Source: Bacteroidaceae bacterium
Lineage (GTDB): Bacteria > Bacteroidota > Bacteroidia > Bacteroidales > Bacteroidaceae
Direction: 5' to 3'
Length of the DNA stretch: 42,377 nucleotides
NCBI GenBank assembly: GCA_017536695.1
Contig: JAFXGX010000018.1
Coordinates: 1-42,377, forward strand
The position numbers were made by a program, and so were the translations under genes. Each line of letters starts with the position of its first letter. Position 1 is the first letter of the stretch. The notes under the pieces were generated by a model, which saw only the letters and a list, made by a program, of their open reading frames with translations, was not told the DNA's origin and ran no database searches. Of the stretch, positions 17,267-26,020 are shown one piece after another.

Positions 17267-17320
17267 ATATTCTTTTATAATGAGAGGGAGCATGTGCTCC
17301 CTCTCATTATAAAAGAATAT
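17267..17320. terminator. Perfect 26-bp inverted repeat between convergent genes
   Basis: Two perfect 26-base arms (17267-17292 and 17295-17320) separated by two bases lie between the GH95 gene (plus) and the thioredoxin gene (minus). The right arm contains the last three codons and stop of the thioredoxin gene. The GC-rich core GAGAGGGAGCA/TGCTCCCTCTC would form a very stable hairpin in either transcript. The polarity is unusual: T-rich before and A-rich after the core, so no U run follows the stem. Confidence 0.75.
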
Positions 17321-17663
17321 TCTCTATCGCCTCTTTCAGTTGCGGTTTTCCTACCGCGCCCTGTGTCACCCTTATCTGCCCGTCCATTGGAATATATACA
17401 AGAGTGGGAATCGAGCGCACTCTGAAGAGCGCTGCAAGCTCCTCCTCTTGTTCCACATCCACCTTATAGATATCGACCCTGCCCGCATACTCATCGGAGA
17501 GCTCTTCGAGGAGAGGGGCAAGCATCTTGCACGGACCACACCATCCTGCATAGAAATCAATGAGTGCAGGTCTGCTGCCCAGGAACCGGAAACTGTCAGG
17601 ATTTTTCTCATAATCGGCAATTCTCCTTAGGAACTGCTCTTTTGTCAAATGTACTGTTGCCAT
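17307..17663 (-). CDS. trxA: Thioredoxin
   Basis: Small cytosolic disulfide reductase. The 118 residues have the thioredoxin fold with the active site WCGPC at residues 41-45 (DFYAGWCGPCKML) and the cis-proline loop RSIPTLVYI. There is no signal peptide. It has a roughly 15-residue N-terminal extension (TKEQFLRRIADYEKNPDS) compared with E. coli TrxA, common in Bacteroidota thioredoxins. It stands alone on the minus strand, divergent from the DASS transporter, with its own -7 box. A second thioredoxin function elsewhere in the genome cannot be excluded, so the symbol is by family rather than by role. Confidence 0.9.
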   Translation of the reverse strand: MATVHLTKEQFLRRIADYEKNPDSFRFLGSRPALIDFYAGWCGPCKMLAPLLEELSDEYAGRVDIYKVDVEQEEELAALFRVRSIPTLVYIPMDGQIRVTQGAVGKPQLKEAIENILL

Positions 17664-17700
17664 AATCTTTTCTGTTGTTTAGTTTTGATATAAGTATGCA

Positions 17701-17708
17701 CAAAAATA
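17701..17708 (-). promoter_or_regulatory. -7 element for thioredoxin gene
   Basis: On the minus strand this reads TATTTTTG, an exact match to TAnnTTTG, 38 bases before the thioredoxin ATG. No clear -33 TTTG lies at the usual distance. Confidence 0.5.
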
Positions 17709-17873
17709 AGCGTTAACACATAGTTATCGGACATTATTTTTAATAAAAAAAGTTAATTGAAACCTATCGGTTGCATGCTGTACCTGACACCTTGATGAAA
17801 CAACAAAACAACAGTACAAATATGTCGCCTGAGCATGTAATTTAAGGAGACTTTTTTTGATTGTTTGAATAGT

Positions 17874-17902
17874 TTAGAGTAAATTAGCGCAAATTATTCT
17901 AA
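17874..17902. promoter_or_regulatory. Imperfect palindrome upstream of the DASS gene
   Basis: TTAGAGTAAATT and AATTATTCTAA form a near-palindrome around AGCGCA, 27 bases before the transporter start. It could be an operator; no regulator is encoded nearby, so this is weak. I found no convincing -7 box in the 265-base divergent region. Confidence 0.25.
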
Positions 17903-17928
17903 ATTGGGGAAATATCATTTGAAAAGAC

Positions 17929-19395
17929 ATGGAACAACGTACTACACTTGATAAAGTATTGCGATTCATTCGCCGATACAACCGCTATATCAAGGTCATT
18001 CTCATTTCGCTCATTGCGCTAATCATTGCAATGCTGCCCACCGAAGCGTTCGGCATCGAGGGGCTTAACGCCATCCAACAACGTGTCATAGCCATCTTCG
18101 TATGGGCTGCCTGCATGTGGATTGTCGAAGCCGTCCCTGCGTGGACCACATCACTGCTCATAATAGTGATAATGTTGCTTACGGTATCGGACAGCGCCAT
18201 TACCCCGCTCATCAGCGGATTCGACAAAAGTGAACTGATGAGCTACAAGACAATAATGAACACATTTGCCAACCCCACCGTGATGCTCTTCATGGGAGGA
18301 TTCATCCTTGCCCTTGTAGCATCCAAGAGCGGTGTCGATGTGAGTATGGCACGTGCAATGCTCAAGCCTTTCGGTTCAAAGCCCAATGTAGTGCTATTCG
18401 GTTTCATGCTTGTGACAGCGGTATTCTCTATGTTCGTGAGCAACACAGCCACAGCAGCAATGATGCTTACATTCCTTGCCCCGGTGCTGCGTCAGCTGCC
18501 CCCGACAGAGAGAGGTACATCGGCCCTTGCACTTGCAATCCCCATCGGTGCCAACATCGGAGGCCTTGCAACACCTATCGGCACACCGCCTAATGGCATA
18601 GCACTGCAATATATCAACGGTGAGCTTGGATTAGGCGTTGACTTCAGTGAATGGATGATGGTGATGACTCCACTGATGCTTGCCATACTGGTAATATCAT
18701 GGATGCTCCTGCGTTTTATGTACCCATTCACTGCAAAGAAAGTGAACATGCACATTGTCGGTGGAGCAAAGAAAGGTTGGCGTACATACGTAATCTACGG
18801 AACACTGGCTGTCACAATACTACTGTGGATGTTCGAGAAGATAACCGGTATCAACTCATACGTTGTTGCACTGTTCCCTATCGGTGTCTTTGCCATAACA
18901 CGAATCATCAAGTCAAGCGACCTCAAGGATATCGACTGGGCCTGTCTGTGGATGGTTGCGGGAGGTTTCGCCCTGGGCGAGGGTATGTCAAAGACAGGGC
19001 TTGCCGACAACCTTGTACAGGCCATTCCTTTTGACAGCTGGCCGGCGATTGTTGTTCTCCTTGGCGGCGGCATCATCTGCTGGACCCTGTCGCAGTTCAT
19101 CTCGAACTCTGCCGCAACAGCACTCATGGTGCCCATTATGGTTGCCGTGGGCAAGGGCATTGAGGGTCCGTTGGGCGAATACGGCGGCATAGGCACACTG
19201 CTTGTGGGTGTGGCAATGGCTGCATCGTTCGCCATGTCACTGCCTATCAGTACTCCTCCAAATGCAATTGCCTACTCTACAGGACTGATAAAGACAAAGC
19301 AGATGTTCACGACCGGTATGATTGTGGGAGTCATCTCACTCATCATTGGCTACATCCTCATCATTGCAGTAGGCAGAATTGGATACTTTGGATAA
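17929..19395 (+). CDS. DASS (SLC13) family sodium:carboxylate symporter
   Basis: Inner-membrane carrier of the divalent anion:Na+ symporter family. The 488 residues contain about 11-12 hydrophobic segments. The paired signature motifs that hold substrate carboxylates and sodium are SNTATAAMM (Ser171-Asn172-Thr173) and SNSAATALM (Ser392-Asn393-Ser394), each followed by a proline/glycine-rich loop (IGTPPNGIA and ISTPPNAIA). These match dicarboxylate (succinate/malate) carriers more than sulfate carriers. The substrate is inferred. The next gene, an outer-membrane porin, begins 19 bases after the stop, suggesting a matched outer/inner membrane uptake or efflux pair. Confidence 0.9.
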   Translation: MEQRTTLDKVLRFIRRYNRYIKVILISLIALIIAMLPTEAFGIEGLNAIQQRVIAIFVWAACMWIVEAVPAWTTSLLIIVIMLLTVSDSAITPLISGFDKSELMSYKTIMNTFANPTVMLFMGGFILALVASKSGVDVSMARAMLKPFGSKPNVVLFGFMLVTAVFSMFVSNTATAAMMLTFLAPVLRQLPPTERGTSALALAIPIGANIGGLATPIGTPPNGIALQYINGELGLGVDFSEWMMVMTPLMLAILVISWMLLRFMYPFTAKKVNMHIVGGAKKGWRTYVIYGTLAVTILLWMFEKITGINSYVVALFPIGVFAITRIIKSSDLKDIDWACLWMVAGGFALGEGMSKTGLADNLVQAIPFDSWPAIVVLLGGGIICWTLSQFISNSAATALMVPIMVAVGKGIEGPLGEYGGIGTLLVGVAMAASFAMSLPISTPPNAIAYSTGLIKTKQMFTTGMIVGVISLIIGYILIIAVGRIGYFG

Positions 19396-19414
19396 ACGAA
19401 CAAACATATAAGAC

Positions 19415-20674
19415 ATGAAAAAGACACTATTTATGGCAGCGTTGATGACAATGTTCATCGGCGGCGCAAAGGCACAGGAGAAGCCAAGCGTAAAGCTTTA
19501 CGGATTCATCCGTAACTACGCATGCTTCGACACACGCGAGAGCATGACATCGAACAGCGAGCAGTTCTATTACATGCCGAAGGACGAGAAACTCGACGCC
19601 AACGGCGAGGATATCAACGAACAGCCCAACATGATGCTCCTGAGCATTACCACACGCTTGGGCCTCAACATCACTGGCCTTGAGTTCCTGGGCGCAAAGA
19701 CATCGGCAAAAATTGAATCAGACTTTGCCGGTTTCGGAACGAGCAACACAGTACTGCGCATACGTCAGGCATATGCCAAGATGGAGTGGGAGAAGAACTC
19801 TATCCTTGCAGGACAGGCATGGCACCCGATGATGGGCGACATGATGCCCGACGTGTTCTCGCTCGAGACAGGTGCACCGTTCACTCCGTTCAGCCGTACA
19901 CCGCAGGTAAGATACGACTACAAGAACAAGGGATTCACACTCACGGCAACAGCGCTCTATCAGTATCAGTACACATCATACGGCCCCGACGGTGCGTCAT
20001 TCAACTACGCACGTAACGCAATTGTTCCTGAGCTCTACTTCCAGGCGATGTACAAGAACGGCGGCTTCATGATTGGTGCCGGAGTGGACCTGCTCACACT
20101 CAAGCCACGCCAGAGCTACACAATGGAGAGCACTAATGAGAACGGCGCGACAGTGACCGCCACATACAAGTGCAAGGAAGACCCTGTCGTAAGCATCAGT
20201 CCTACAATCTTCGCTTCATACAAGAAGGGCAACTGGGGTATCAAGGGCCGTTTCACATATGCACAGAACGCTGCCCACCTGAGCATGATAAGCGGTTATG
20301 GCGTAACAGCCGTGAACGAGAACGGCGAACAGGAGTACGGTTCAATAAACAGCGCCGGCGGCTGGGTAGACGTGACATACAAGAAGACACTGAAGAAGGG
20401 ATTCCTCACATTCTGCTGCTTTGCAGGACACACAAAGAATCTCGGATGCAAGGATGAGTTCACCGGCCCCATCTACATGCGCGGCGAGAAAAATATGGAC
20501 AACATGTGGCGCGTAGCCCCAAGCGTGCTCTACACACACAACGCAATGCAGATTGGTATCGAGTACAACCCGACTACCGTTGCCTATGGTACACCCGACA
20601 GCCAGTACAAGATGAGCGACACACACAACGTGACAAACCACCGCATCTGCGCAATGTTGAAGTATAATTTCTAA
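19415..20674 (+). CDS. Outer-membrane porin, beta-barrel (DcaP-like)
   Basis: A 419-residue exported protein with a signal peptide (about 1-20, ending GGAKA) and alternating aromatic/polar strands throughout, ending in the outer-membrane insertion signature KYNF with C-terminal Phe. The N-terminal VKLYGFIRNYACFDTRES and the FGTSNTVLRIRQAYAKMEW segment are typical of DcaP/OprP-like porins that let small anions cross the outer membrane. It directly follows the DASS carrier and precedes the GH84 gene by eight bases. The likely job is the outer-membrane step for the same carboxylates; this is inference from adjacency. Confidence 0.8.
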   Translation: MKKTLFMAALMTMFIGGAKAQEKPSVKLYGFIRNYACFDTRESMTSNSEQFYYMPKDEKLDANGEDINEQPNMMLLSITTRLGLNITGLEFLGAKTSAKIESDFAGFGTSNTVLRIRQAYAKMEWEKNSILAGQAWHPMMGDMMPDVFSLETGAPFTPFSRTPQVRYDYKNKGFTLTATALYQYQYTSYGPDGASFNYARNAIVPELYFQAMYKNGGFMIGAGVDLLTLKPRQSYTMESTNENGATVTATYKCKEDPVVSISPTIFASYKKGNWGIKGRFTYAQNAAHLSMISGYGVTAVNENGEQEYGSINSAGGWVDVTYKKTLKKGFLTFCCFAGHTKNLGCKDEFTGPIYMRGEKNMDNMWRVAPSVLYTHNAMQIGIEYNPTTVAYGTPDSQYKMSDTHNVTNHRICAMLKYNF

Positions 20675-20682
20675 ACTATAAT

Positions 20683-22911
20683 ATGATGAACAAGAAAATT
20701 CTGACATTAGGCCTCATGCTTATGGCCGGATTGGGCGCTACCGCACAGGTAAGCCTTGTAAATCCCGTTCCACAGGAGGTGACAGCACAGACAGCGCTGT
20801 TCGAGGCTCCTACGCAGTGGCAGCTCAATGCCGACAAGAAACATCTCACAGGCTACATCTACGATGCACTGATGACAGCATCACCCGAGGTTGTGAAGAA
20901 GGCACCTTTCAAGGTAACACTCGGTGTACGTGGCGAAGGCAAAGTGAGCAAATACAGGAAGAACATCCCCGCAAAGAGCGAGGGTTACTTCATGAAGGTA
21001 ACCGAGAAGGAGGTTGTAATTGCCGGTAACGATGAGAAGGGTCTTTTCTACGGCGTACAGACACTCCTTGGCATGATGCAGCAGGGTAAGCTCGAGGCAT
21101 GCACAATAACCGACTGGCCCGATGTTCCGTTCCGCGGAACAGTAGAGGGTTTCTACGGCACACCATGGAGCCATGAGGCACGCAAGAGCCAGTTGGAGTT
21201 CTATGGCCGCAACAAGATGAACGTATATATCTATGGCCCGAAGGATGACCCCTGGCACCGCGACAAGTGGCGCGAGCCATACCCCGAGGTAGAGGCAAAC
21301 CGCATTGCAGAGCTGGTGGAGGTTGCCAAGAAGAACGGTGTGAACTTCTACTGGGCAATACACCCGGGCGTTGACATCAAATGGAACGACGAGGACCGCG
21401 ACAAACTCATGGCAAAGCTGGAGGTTATGTACCAATTGGGCGTGCGCTCGTTTGCAGTATTCTTCGATGACATCTGGGGCGAGGGTGCACAGGCCGACAA
21501 ACAGGCTGCACTGCTAAACTACATCGACGATAACTTTGTACAGGCAAAGAAGGATGTTGCTCCTCTTATCCTCTGCCCCACAGAGTACAACAAGGGTTGG
21601 GCCAACGAAGAAAAAGGTTACTTGCGCACACTGGGCAAGGAACTCAACAAAGGCATTGAGGTAATGTGGACCGGCAACTCGGTTGTGGCATGTATTGACA
21701 AGCCTACAATGGAGTGGATTAACGAGCGCATTCAGCGCAAAGGTTATATATGGCTGAACTTCCCTGTCAATGACTTCGTACGCGACCACATTCTCATGGG
21801 CCCCGCATACGGCAACGGCCTCGACATTGCAGGCGATGTTTCGGGATTCGTCAGCAACCCAATGGAGTATGCCGAGACATCAAAGATTTCTCTCTACGGC
21901 ATTGCCGACTACTGCTGGAACATGGAGGCATACGACTACCAGAGCAACTGGGAAAAGAGTATCGAGAACATCCTCCCAAGCAACCCGCAGGCACTGCGCA
22001 CATTCGCGCTCTACAATAAGGACCTTGGCCCCAACGGTCACGGATTCCGCCGCGAAGAGGGCGAGGAACTTCGCGAGACAGCCGATAAAGCATTGACAGG
22101 AGATATGTACGCAACAGCAATGATTAACAACGCTTGCTTCGAGTTGAACATTGCCTGTGACATTTTGCTCAACGATAACAGCAACCCGGAACTTATACAC
22201 GAGCTGCGCCCCTGGCTCATTCAAGGCAAGCACCTTGCAACATACGGAAGCGCAGTGTGCACAATGCTTATGTTCGCCGAGATGAAGGACAACGTAAGCG
22301 CAGCAAGCAAATTCCTTACCTTCGAGAACCTCTACAAGCAGGCACGATCACTGCAGAAGCAGATGTTCGACCTTGAGAACAACAAAGCAATGCGTCACCC
22401 CTATCAGATTGGCACAAAGTTGGGTACAAAGGTTATGCTCCCCACGCTGAACAAGATCTTTGCGCTTGCAACAGAGAAGTACAATGCAGCAAACGGCACC
22501 AACCTTGACACAACAGCCGAGTATAACCCATACAAGCTCACTTCAACAGTCACACAGCTTGCACTGCTCCCTGTGAAGATTAACGGCGACGTGGTAGAGA
22601 TTACCCCTGCACTTGAGGTAATCAATTGGCAGGCAGGTGGCGAGCTTCTCCTTGAGAGCGAGACAAACGTAACCTTCCAAGGCATGGAATTCAACTTCGG
22701 TGTTAACAATGTGGCAAAACATTTCCGTCTTGAGCTGTTTGTCAACGGAGCATGGAAAGAGGTATCATTGCTGCACTACAACGACACCGACCCAGTCATC
22801 CACACAGGCAACGAGCTTGGCGGCATGACAGCGAACAAGCTCCGCATCACAAATATCAGTGGCGAAGAGCAGAAGGTATACTTCAAGAACTTCCGCTTCA
22901 TCAGAAGATAA
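20683..22911 (+). CDS. GH84 beta-N-acetylglucosaminidase
   Basis: Exported retaining hexosaminidase that uses the substrate acetamido group as nucleophile. The 742-residue length and domain order match the Bacteroides thetaiotaomicron O-GlcNAcase homolog: signal peptide (about 1-21), GH20b-like N-domain (to about 145), TIM barrel starting at FRGTVEGFYGTPWS, and a helical/beta C-terminal region. The catalytic Asp pair is Asp262-Asp263 in AVFFDDIWGEG. Bacterial members act on terminal beta-GlcNAc of host glycans; activity on O-GlcNAc proteins is a property of the fold but not necessarily its natural role. It shares the strand and tight spacing of the porin, and ends at a bidirectional terminator. 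Confidence 0.93.
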   Translation: MMNKKILTLGLMLMAGLGATAQVSLVNPVPQEVTAQTALFEAPTQWQLNADKKHLTGYIYDALMTASPEVVKKAPFKVTLGVRGEGKVSKYRKNIPAKSEGYFMKVTEKEVVIAGNDEKGLFYGVQTLLGMMQQGKLEACTITDWPDVPFRGTVEGFYGTPWSHEARKSQLEFYGRNKMNVYIYGPKDDPWHRDKWREPYPEVEANRIAELVEVAKKNGVNFYWAIHPGVDIKWNDEDRDKLMAKLEVMYQLGVRSFAVFFDDIWGEGAQADKQAALLNYIDDNFVQAKKDVAPLILCPTEYNKGWANEEKGYLRTLGKELNKGIEVMWTGNSVVACIDKPTMEWINERIQRKGYIWLNFPVNDFVRDHILMGPAYGNGLDIAGDVSGFVSNPMEYAETSKISLYGIADYCWNMEAYDYQSNWEKSIENILPSNPQALRTFALYNKDLGPNGHGFRREEGEELRETADKALTGDMYATAMINNACFELNIACDILLNDNSNPELIHELRPWLIQGKHLATYGSAVCTMLMFAEMKDNVSAASKFLTFENLYKQARSLQKQMFDLENNKAMRHPYQIGTKLGTKVMLPTLNKIFALATEKYNAANGTNLDTTAEYNPYKLTSTVTQLALLPVKINGDVVEITPALEVINWQAGGELLLESETNVTFQGMEFNFGVNNVAKHFRLELFVNGAWKEVSLLHYNDTDPVIHTGNELGGMTANKLRITNISGEEQKVYFKNFRFIRR

Positions 22912-22923
22912 ACCGAAAAAACC

Positions 22924-22969
22924 AGTACATAAAAAGAGCGTTGCTACGGCAACGCTCTTTTTATGTACT
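22924..22969. terminator. Bidirectional terminator between GH84 and BASS genes
   Basis: Arms of 21 perfect base pairs (22924-22944 and 22949-22969) surround a TACG loop. AAAAAGAGCGTTGC pairs with GCAACGCTCTTTTT, so a T run follows the GC core in both directions. It serves both convergent genes; its edge overlaps the stop codon of the minus-strand gene. Confidence 0.92.
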
Positions 22970-23924
22970 ACTTACAATGGTTTTTCCTGTACAGTTGCCA
23001 CGTGTTCACGATATTGTGCCACACGGAGTAGAAACCTCCGGCTATGGCTGTTACAGGGGTGAGGAAAGTGTAAGCGAACCAGATGGCGAATACGGTGTTC
23101 TTTTGCCCGAGGGCCTGTCCGCCGGTGACAGTCTCGCCGTTGCGCGCACCGATGCGACGTCCCATGTAGAACTGAAGCAGACAACAGATGAGCGAGACCA
23201 ACGCTATACCCGCAAGCACAAGCAGCGACATGCGGGCATGTACGATAGCCCTCGTGGAGACGGCGATTGCGAGGGTAAGCGCAACCAACCACAGATAGAA
23301 CGGCAAGTTGCGTCCTTTTGTCACTAACCAGCTATGTAGCGCGGGTACAAATCTACGCACCAACGAAGCACAGACCAACGGAAAGAGGAGCAATGGGAAG
23401 ACCTTCGCTATTATTACAAGGAACGAGCCACCCAATGACATGCCCTCGACAGGATGCGAGAATGAGAGGAAGATGGGAGCCACAACAGCCACTGCCATAT
23501 TTATCTGCATGGTATATGAGACCAGCGAGGCGGAGTTTCCGCCGAGCCTTGAAGTAATGACTGCTGCAGCGGTTGCGGTAGGACACACAAAGCACATCAT
23601 CGCAGATTCAAGAAGTACTTTTGCACTTTGCGGCATATTGTCAAAGAAAGTTATCGACAGCGACAGCACGATGAACGGAACCAACTGACACGCCAGCAAC
23701 CACAGGTGCCACCCTGATGGTTTCAGTTCCTTTACGCGTACCTTGCAGAATGTCACAAAAAGCATGGCAAAGATGAGTGCCGGCTGGACTACAGAAATGA
23801 CAGATGATACAAAATCATTACTGCCCGCAGGCAAGGGCAATGCCCTGCATATGAGGTATGACGCAGCTCCGCTGCCCATAGCAATAGGCAGAGACCAGTC
23901 GCGCAGGAACTGAGGGACTCTCAT
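22968..23924 (-). CDS. BASS-like (bile acid:sodium symporter family) transporter
   Basis: A 318-residue inner-membrane protein with about 9-10 hydrophobic segments and no signal peptide. The segments PTATAAAVITSRLGGN and TGGQALGQKNTVFAIWFAYTFL, where small residues break two helices, resemble the crossed discontinuous helices of the BASS/arsenite-permease-related fold. The substrate is unknown; relatives carry bile acids, pantoate or other organic anions. The start codon overlaps the stop of nnr by four bases (ATGA), so it is the last gene of an aroQ-nnr-transporter operon. The linkage to metabolite repair and aromatic synthesis gives no clear hint of the cargo. Confidence 0.78.
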   Translation of the reverse strand: MRVPQFLRDWSLPIAMGSGAASYLICRALPLPAGSNDFVSSVISVVQPALIFAMLFVTFCKVRVKELKPSGWHLWLLACQLVPFIVLSLSITFFDNMPQSAKVLLESAMMCFVCPTATAAAVITSRLGGNSASLVSYTMQINMAVAVVAPIFLSFSHPVEGMSLGGSFLVIIAKVFPLLLFPLVCASLVRRFVPALHSWLVTKGRNLPFYLWLVALTLAIAVSTRAIVHARMSLLVLAGIALVSLICCLLQFYMGRRIGARNGETVTGGQALGQKNTVFAIWFAYTFLTPVTAIAGGFYSVWHNIVNTWQLYRKNHCK

Positions 23925-25441
23925 GGCCGCGTCTCCTTTCTCTCAAGCGAACGCCATGCAAGCGGCAAATAGTCAATTATGTCACCTGCCACAAGTGCAG
24001 TCTCCCCTTTGACACCGGCTGCCAAATCACCTGCAAGGCCATGCACATATACTGCAATACGCGCAGCATCGATACTGTCATAGCCCTGTGCCAATAGCGA
24101 CAGGACGATACCAGTAAGAACATCGCCACTACCACCGGTCGCCATACCGGGATTACCCGTACTGTTGAAATAGAGGTTGCCGTCGGGAGCTATGATTGTG
24201 GTGTACGCGCCTTTAAGAACAATGGTAAAACCATAATCGCGTGCAATGCCACGCACTGACTCTATTGCCTGATAGCGGCTCTGTGCCGCGCCGAAAAGCC
24301 TCGCGAACTCTCCCGGGTGGGGAGTAAGCACACTACCCACCGGAACGAGGCTCATCCAGTCATCACATTGCGAGAGGATGTTCAGTGCATCGGCGTCGAG
24401 CAGCAACGGCACATTGCATCCTGATATAAGATTAAGCAGTGCCTCCTTGCTCTCATTGCTCTGTCCAAGACCAGGACCAACTGCCACCGCGCTGTACTTG
24501 CCAGTGTCAATATAATCGCTGAAACAGCTGTGACTGCTGTCAATGCTTGTCATTGCTTCGGGGAGCGCTGTCTGCATTATGATGTTGTTGCACGCAGGAA
24601 GGTGCACCGTAAGCAGCCCCGCCCCTGAACGCAGTGCCGCACGCGCTGCAAGTACAGAAGCGCCCGCCATGCCTTTTGAACCGGCAACAAGCAGCGCGCG
24701 CCCGAAGTCGCCTTTGTGAGAATGTATTGCACGCGGCCTTAACAATGCCTTTATATCATCTTCATCAGTAAAAAAAAGGTCAGAGGAGATACTATCCATA
24801 CCCTCTCTTGAAAGCCCTATGTCAAGTATCTTCATCATGCCCACAAACCTTGAGTTCTCAGGCATCAGAAGCGATAACTTAGGGAACTGCAACGTCAGCG
24901 TAACATCGGCGCATACAACCACACCGCTGAGCGGACTGTTGTTCTCGCCAAGCAGTCCCGACGGTATGTCGACAGCCACGACACGGCAGCCTGACGCGTT
25001 TATTCTTTCTATAACATCGGCAAAAAGCGAGCCGCTTACATGTGTCCTGAGCCCGCTTCCGAAGAGGGCATCAATGATTACCGTATCCTTGCCGAGCACA
25101 GGCATTTCAAAGGCACCGTGCACCTCATTAACCGCAACGTCAATCATTTGCAGACGTTCAAGGTTCACGGCACAGTCGGAGGAAAGCTTGCCTTTGGGGT
25201 TTATGAGCCACACTGCTACGCAGCAACCTGCATCGTGGAGCATGCGTGCGACGGCAAGGCCATCGCCACCATTATTGCCGGGTCCCGCAAATACGGCAAA
25301 GCGACAGCCCGCATAGCGTTCAAGGATAGCAGCCGTAAGCGCGCGTGCAGCCCGTTCCATAAGGTCTATGGAGCTGATGGGCTCATGCTCGATTGTGTAG
25401 GCATCGAGCTCCCTTACAGCCGATGTGCAGAAGAATTTCAT
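23921..25441 (-). CDS. nnr: Bifunctional NAD(P)H-hydrate epimerase / ADP-dependent dehydratase
   Basis: Repairs hydrated NADH/NADPH. The N-terminal YjeF_N domain (about 1-215) interconverts the two hydrate epimers and has FAGPGNNGGDGLAVAR (GPGNNGGDG at 53-61). The C-terminal ribokinase-like domain (about 230-506) dehydrates the S form with ADP and has GSKGMAGASVLAARAALRSG, VLTPHPGEFARLFG and the nucleotide-binding GNPGMATGGSGDVLTG. The 506-residue fusion has the standard bacterial length. Cytosolic. Its ATG overlaps the aroQ stop (ATGA), and its stop overlaps the start of the transporter, so the three genes are translationally coupled. Confidence 0.95.
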   Translation of the reverse strand: MKFFCTSAVRELDAYTIEHEPISSIDLMERAARALTAAILERYAGCRFAVFAGPGNNGGDGLAVARMLHDAGCCVAVWLINPKGKLSSDCAVNLERLQMIDVAVNEVHGAFEMPVLGKDTVIIDALFGSGLRTHVSGSLFADVIERINASGCRVVAVDIPSGLLGENNSPLSGVVVCADVTLTLQFPKLSLLMPENSRFVGMMKILDIGLSREGMDSISSDLFFTDEDDIKALLRPRAIHSHKGDFGRALLVAGSKGMAGASVLAARAALRSGAGLLTVHLPACNNIIMQTALPEAMTSIDSSHSCFSDYIDTGKYSAVAVGPGLGQSNESKEALLNLISGCNVPLLLDADALNILSQCDDWMSLVPVGSVLTPHPGEFARLFGAAQSRYQAIESVRGIARDYGFTIVLKGAYTTIIAPDGNLYFNSTGNPGMATGGSGDVLTGIVLSLLAQGYDSIDAARIAVYVHGLAGDLAAGVKGETALVAGDIIDYLPLAWRSLERKETRP

Positions 25442-25866
25442 AACTGTGCCAGATATTCCAGACCCTCTTTATAACCGTCAAATCCCTTTCCACAGACAGT
25501 TTTCTGCGCATAAAGCGACACATATGAGAAACGGCGGAACTCCTCACGTGTGGAGATATCGGTAAGATGAACCTCGGCGGTAGGCAAGGCCACAGCCTTG
25601 AGCGCATCGAGTATTGCCACACTTGTGTGGGTGTACGCTGCCGGGTTGATAAGGATGCCGTCAAACACCCCGTATGCAGCCTGAATCTTGTCTACGATAG
25701 CACCCTCATGATTCGACTGGAACAGCTCGACATCGAGCGAAAGCTCAGCCGCAACCGTAAGTATAAACTCCTGGAGAGCCTTGAAATCCTTTGCACCATA
25801 GAGAGTGGGCTCGCGCAGCCCCAGCAGATTTAGATTGGGACCATTTATTACCAATATCCTTTTCAT
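25438..25866 (-). CDS. aroQ: 3-dehydroquinate dehydratase, type II
   Basis: Dehydrates 3-dehydroquinate to 3-dehydroshikimate in the shikimate pathway. The 142-residue protein has the type II signature: ILVINGPNLNLLGLREPTLYG with catalytic Tyr23, FQSNHEGAI, LINPAAYTHTS, and EVHLTDISTREEFRR with the catalytic His. I start at MKRILVINGP; a possible ATG three codons upstream (MCI) is less likely because the family begins at this position. The type II enzyme is a cytosolic dodecamer. It is the first gene of the minus-strand operon and has a good promoter 27-58 bases upstream. Confidence 0.96.
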   Translation of the reverse strand: MKRILVINGPNLNLLGLREPTLYGAKDFKALQEFILTVAAELSLDVELFQSNHEGAIVDKIQAAYGVFDGILINPAAYTHTSVAILDALKAVALPTAEVHLTDISTREEFRRFSYVSLYAQKTVCGKGFDGYKEGLEYLAQL

Positions 25867-25892
25867 AATACACAATCAATTTATTCTATTTG

Positions 25893-25924
25893 CGAAGGTA
25901 CAATAAAGAATAGCATTTTGCAAA
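25893..25924 (-). promoter_or_regulatory. aroQ-nnr promoter (-33/-7)
   Basis: On the minus strand TTTG (25924-25921), 20 bases, then TACCTTCG (25900-25893), which fits TTTG-N19-22-TAnnTTTG with one mismatch. The predicted start lies about 20 bases before the aroQ ATG. Confidence 0.65.
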
Positions 25925-25954
25925 TTTGCATTTATTTAATGTTTTTTAACATTA

Positions 25955-25962
25955 GGGGGGGG
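25955..25962 (+). repeat. Homopolymeric G8 tract in the promoter region of the SAM operon
   Basis: Eight consecutive G lie in otherwise A/T-rich intergenic DNA, 20 bases before the -7 box of the operon starting at 26136. This is where the -33 contact would be. Such tracts can change length by slippage. Confidence 0.8.
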
Positions 25963-25981
25963 TAATTCGGCAACTTCTTCC

Positions 25982-25989
25982 TATCTTTG
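25982..25989 (+). promoter_or_regulatory. -7 element of the radical SAM operon
   Basis: TATCTTTG is an exact TAnnTTTG match. The expected -33 position falls on the G8 tract, with no TTTG there. The predicted transcript has a leader of about 140 bases before the lipoprotein start. Confidence 0.55.
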
Positions 25990-26020
25990 AATGCCTTTTA
26001 CTGTTTCGTATCCGAAGTCG

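Noticed and set aside
22752-23327. 191-codon plus-strand open frame across the GH84 end and the BASS gene
   Set aside because: It crosses a strong terminator and is a frame shadow of two real genes.
24819-25474. Plus-strand open frames of 165 and 144 codons opposite nnr
   Set aside because: Antisense shadows of the well-supported nnr/aroQ genes.
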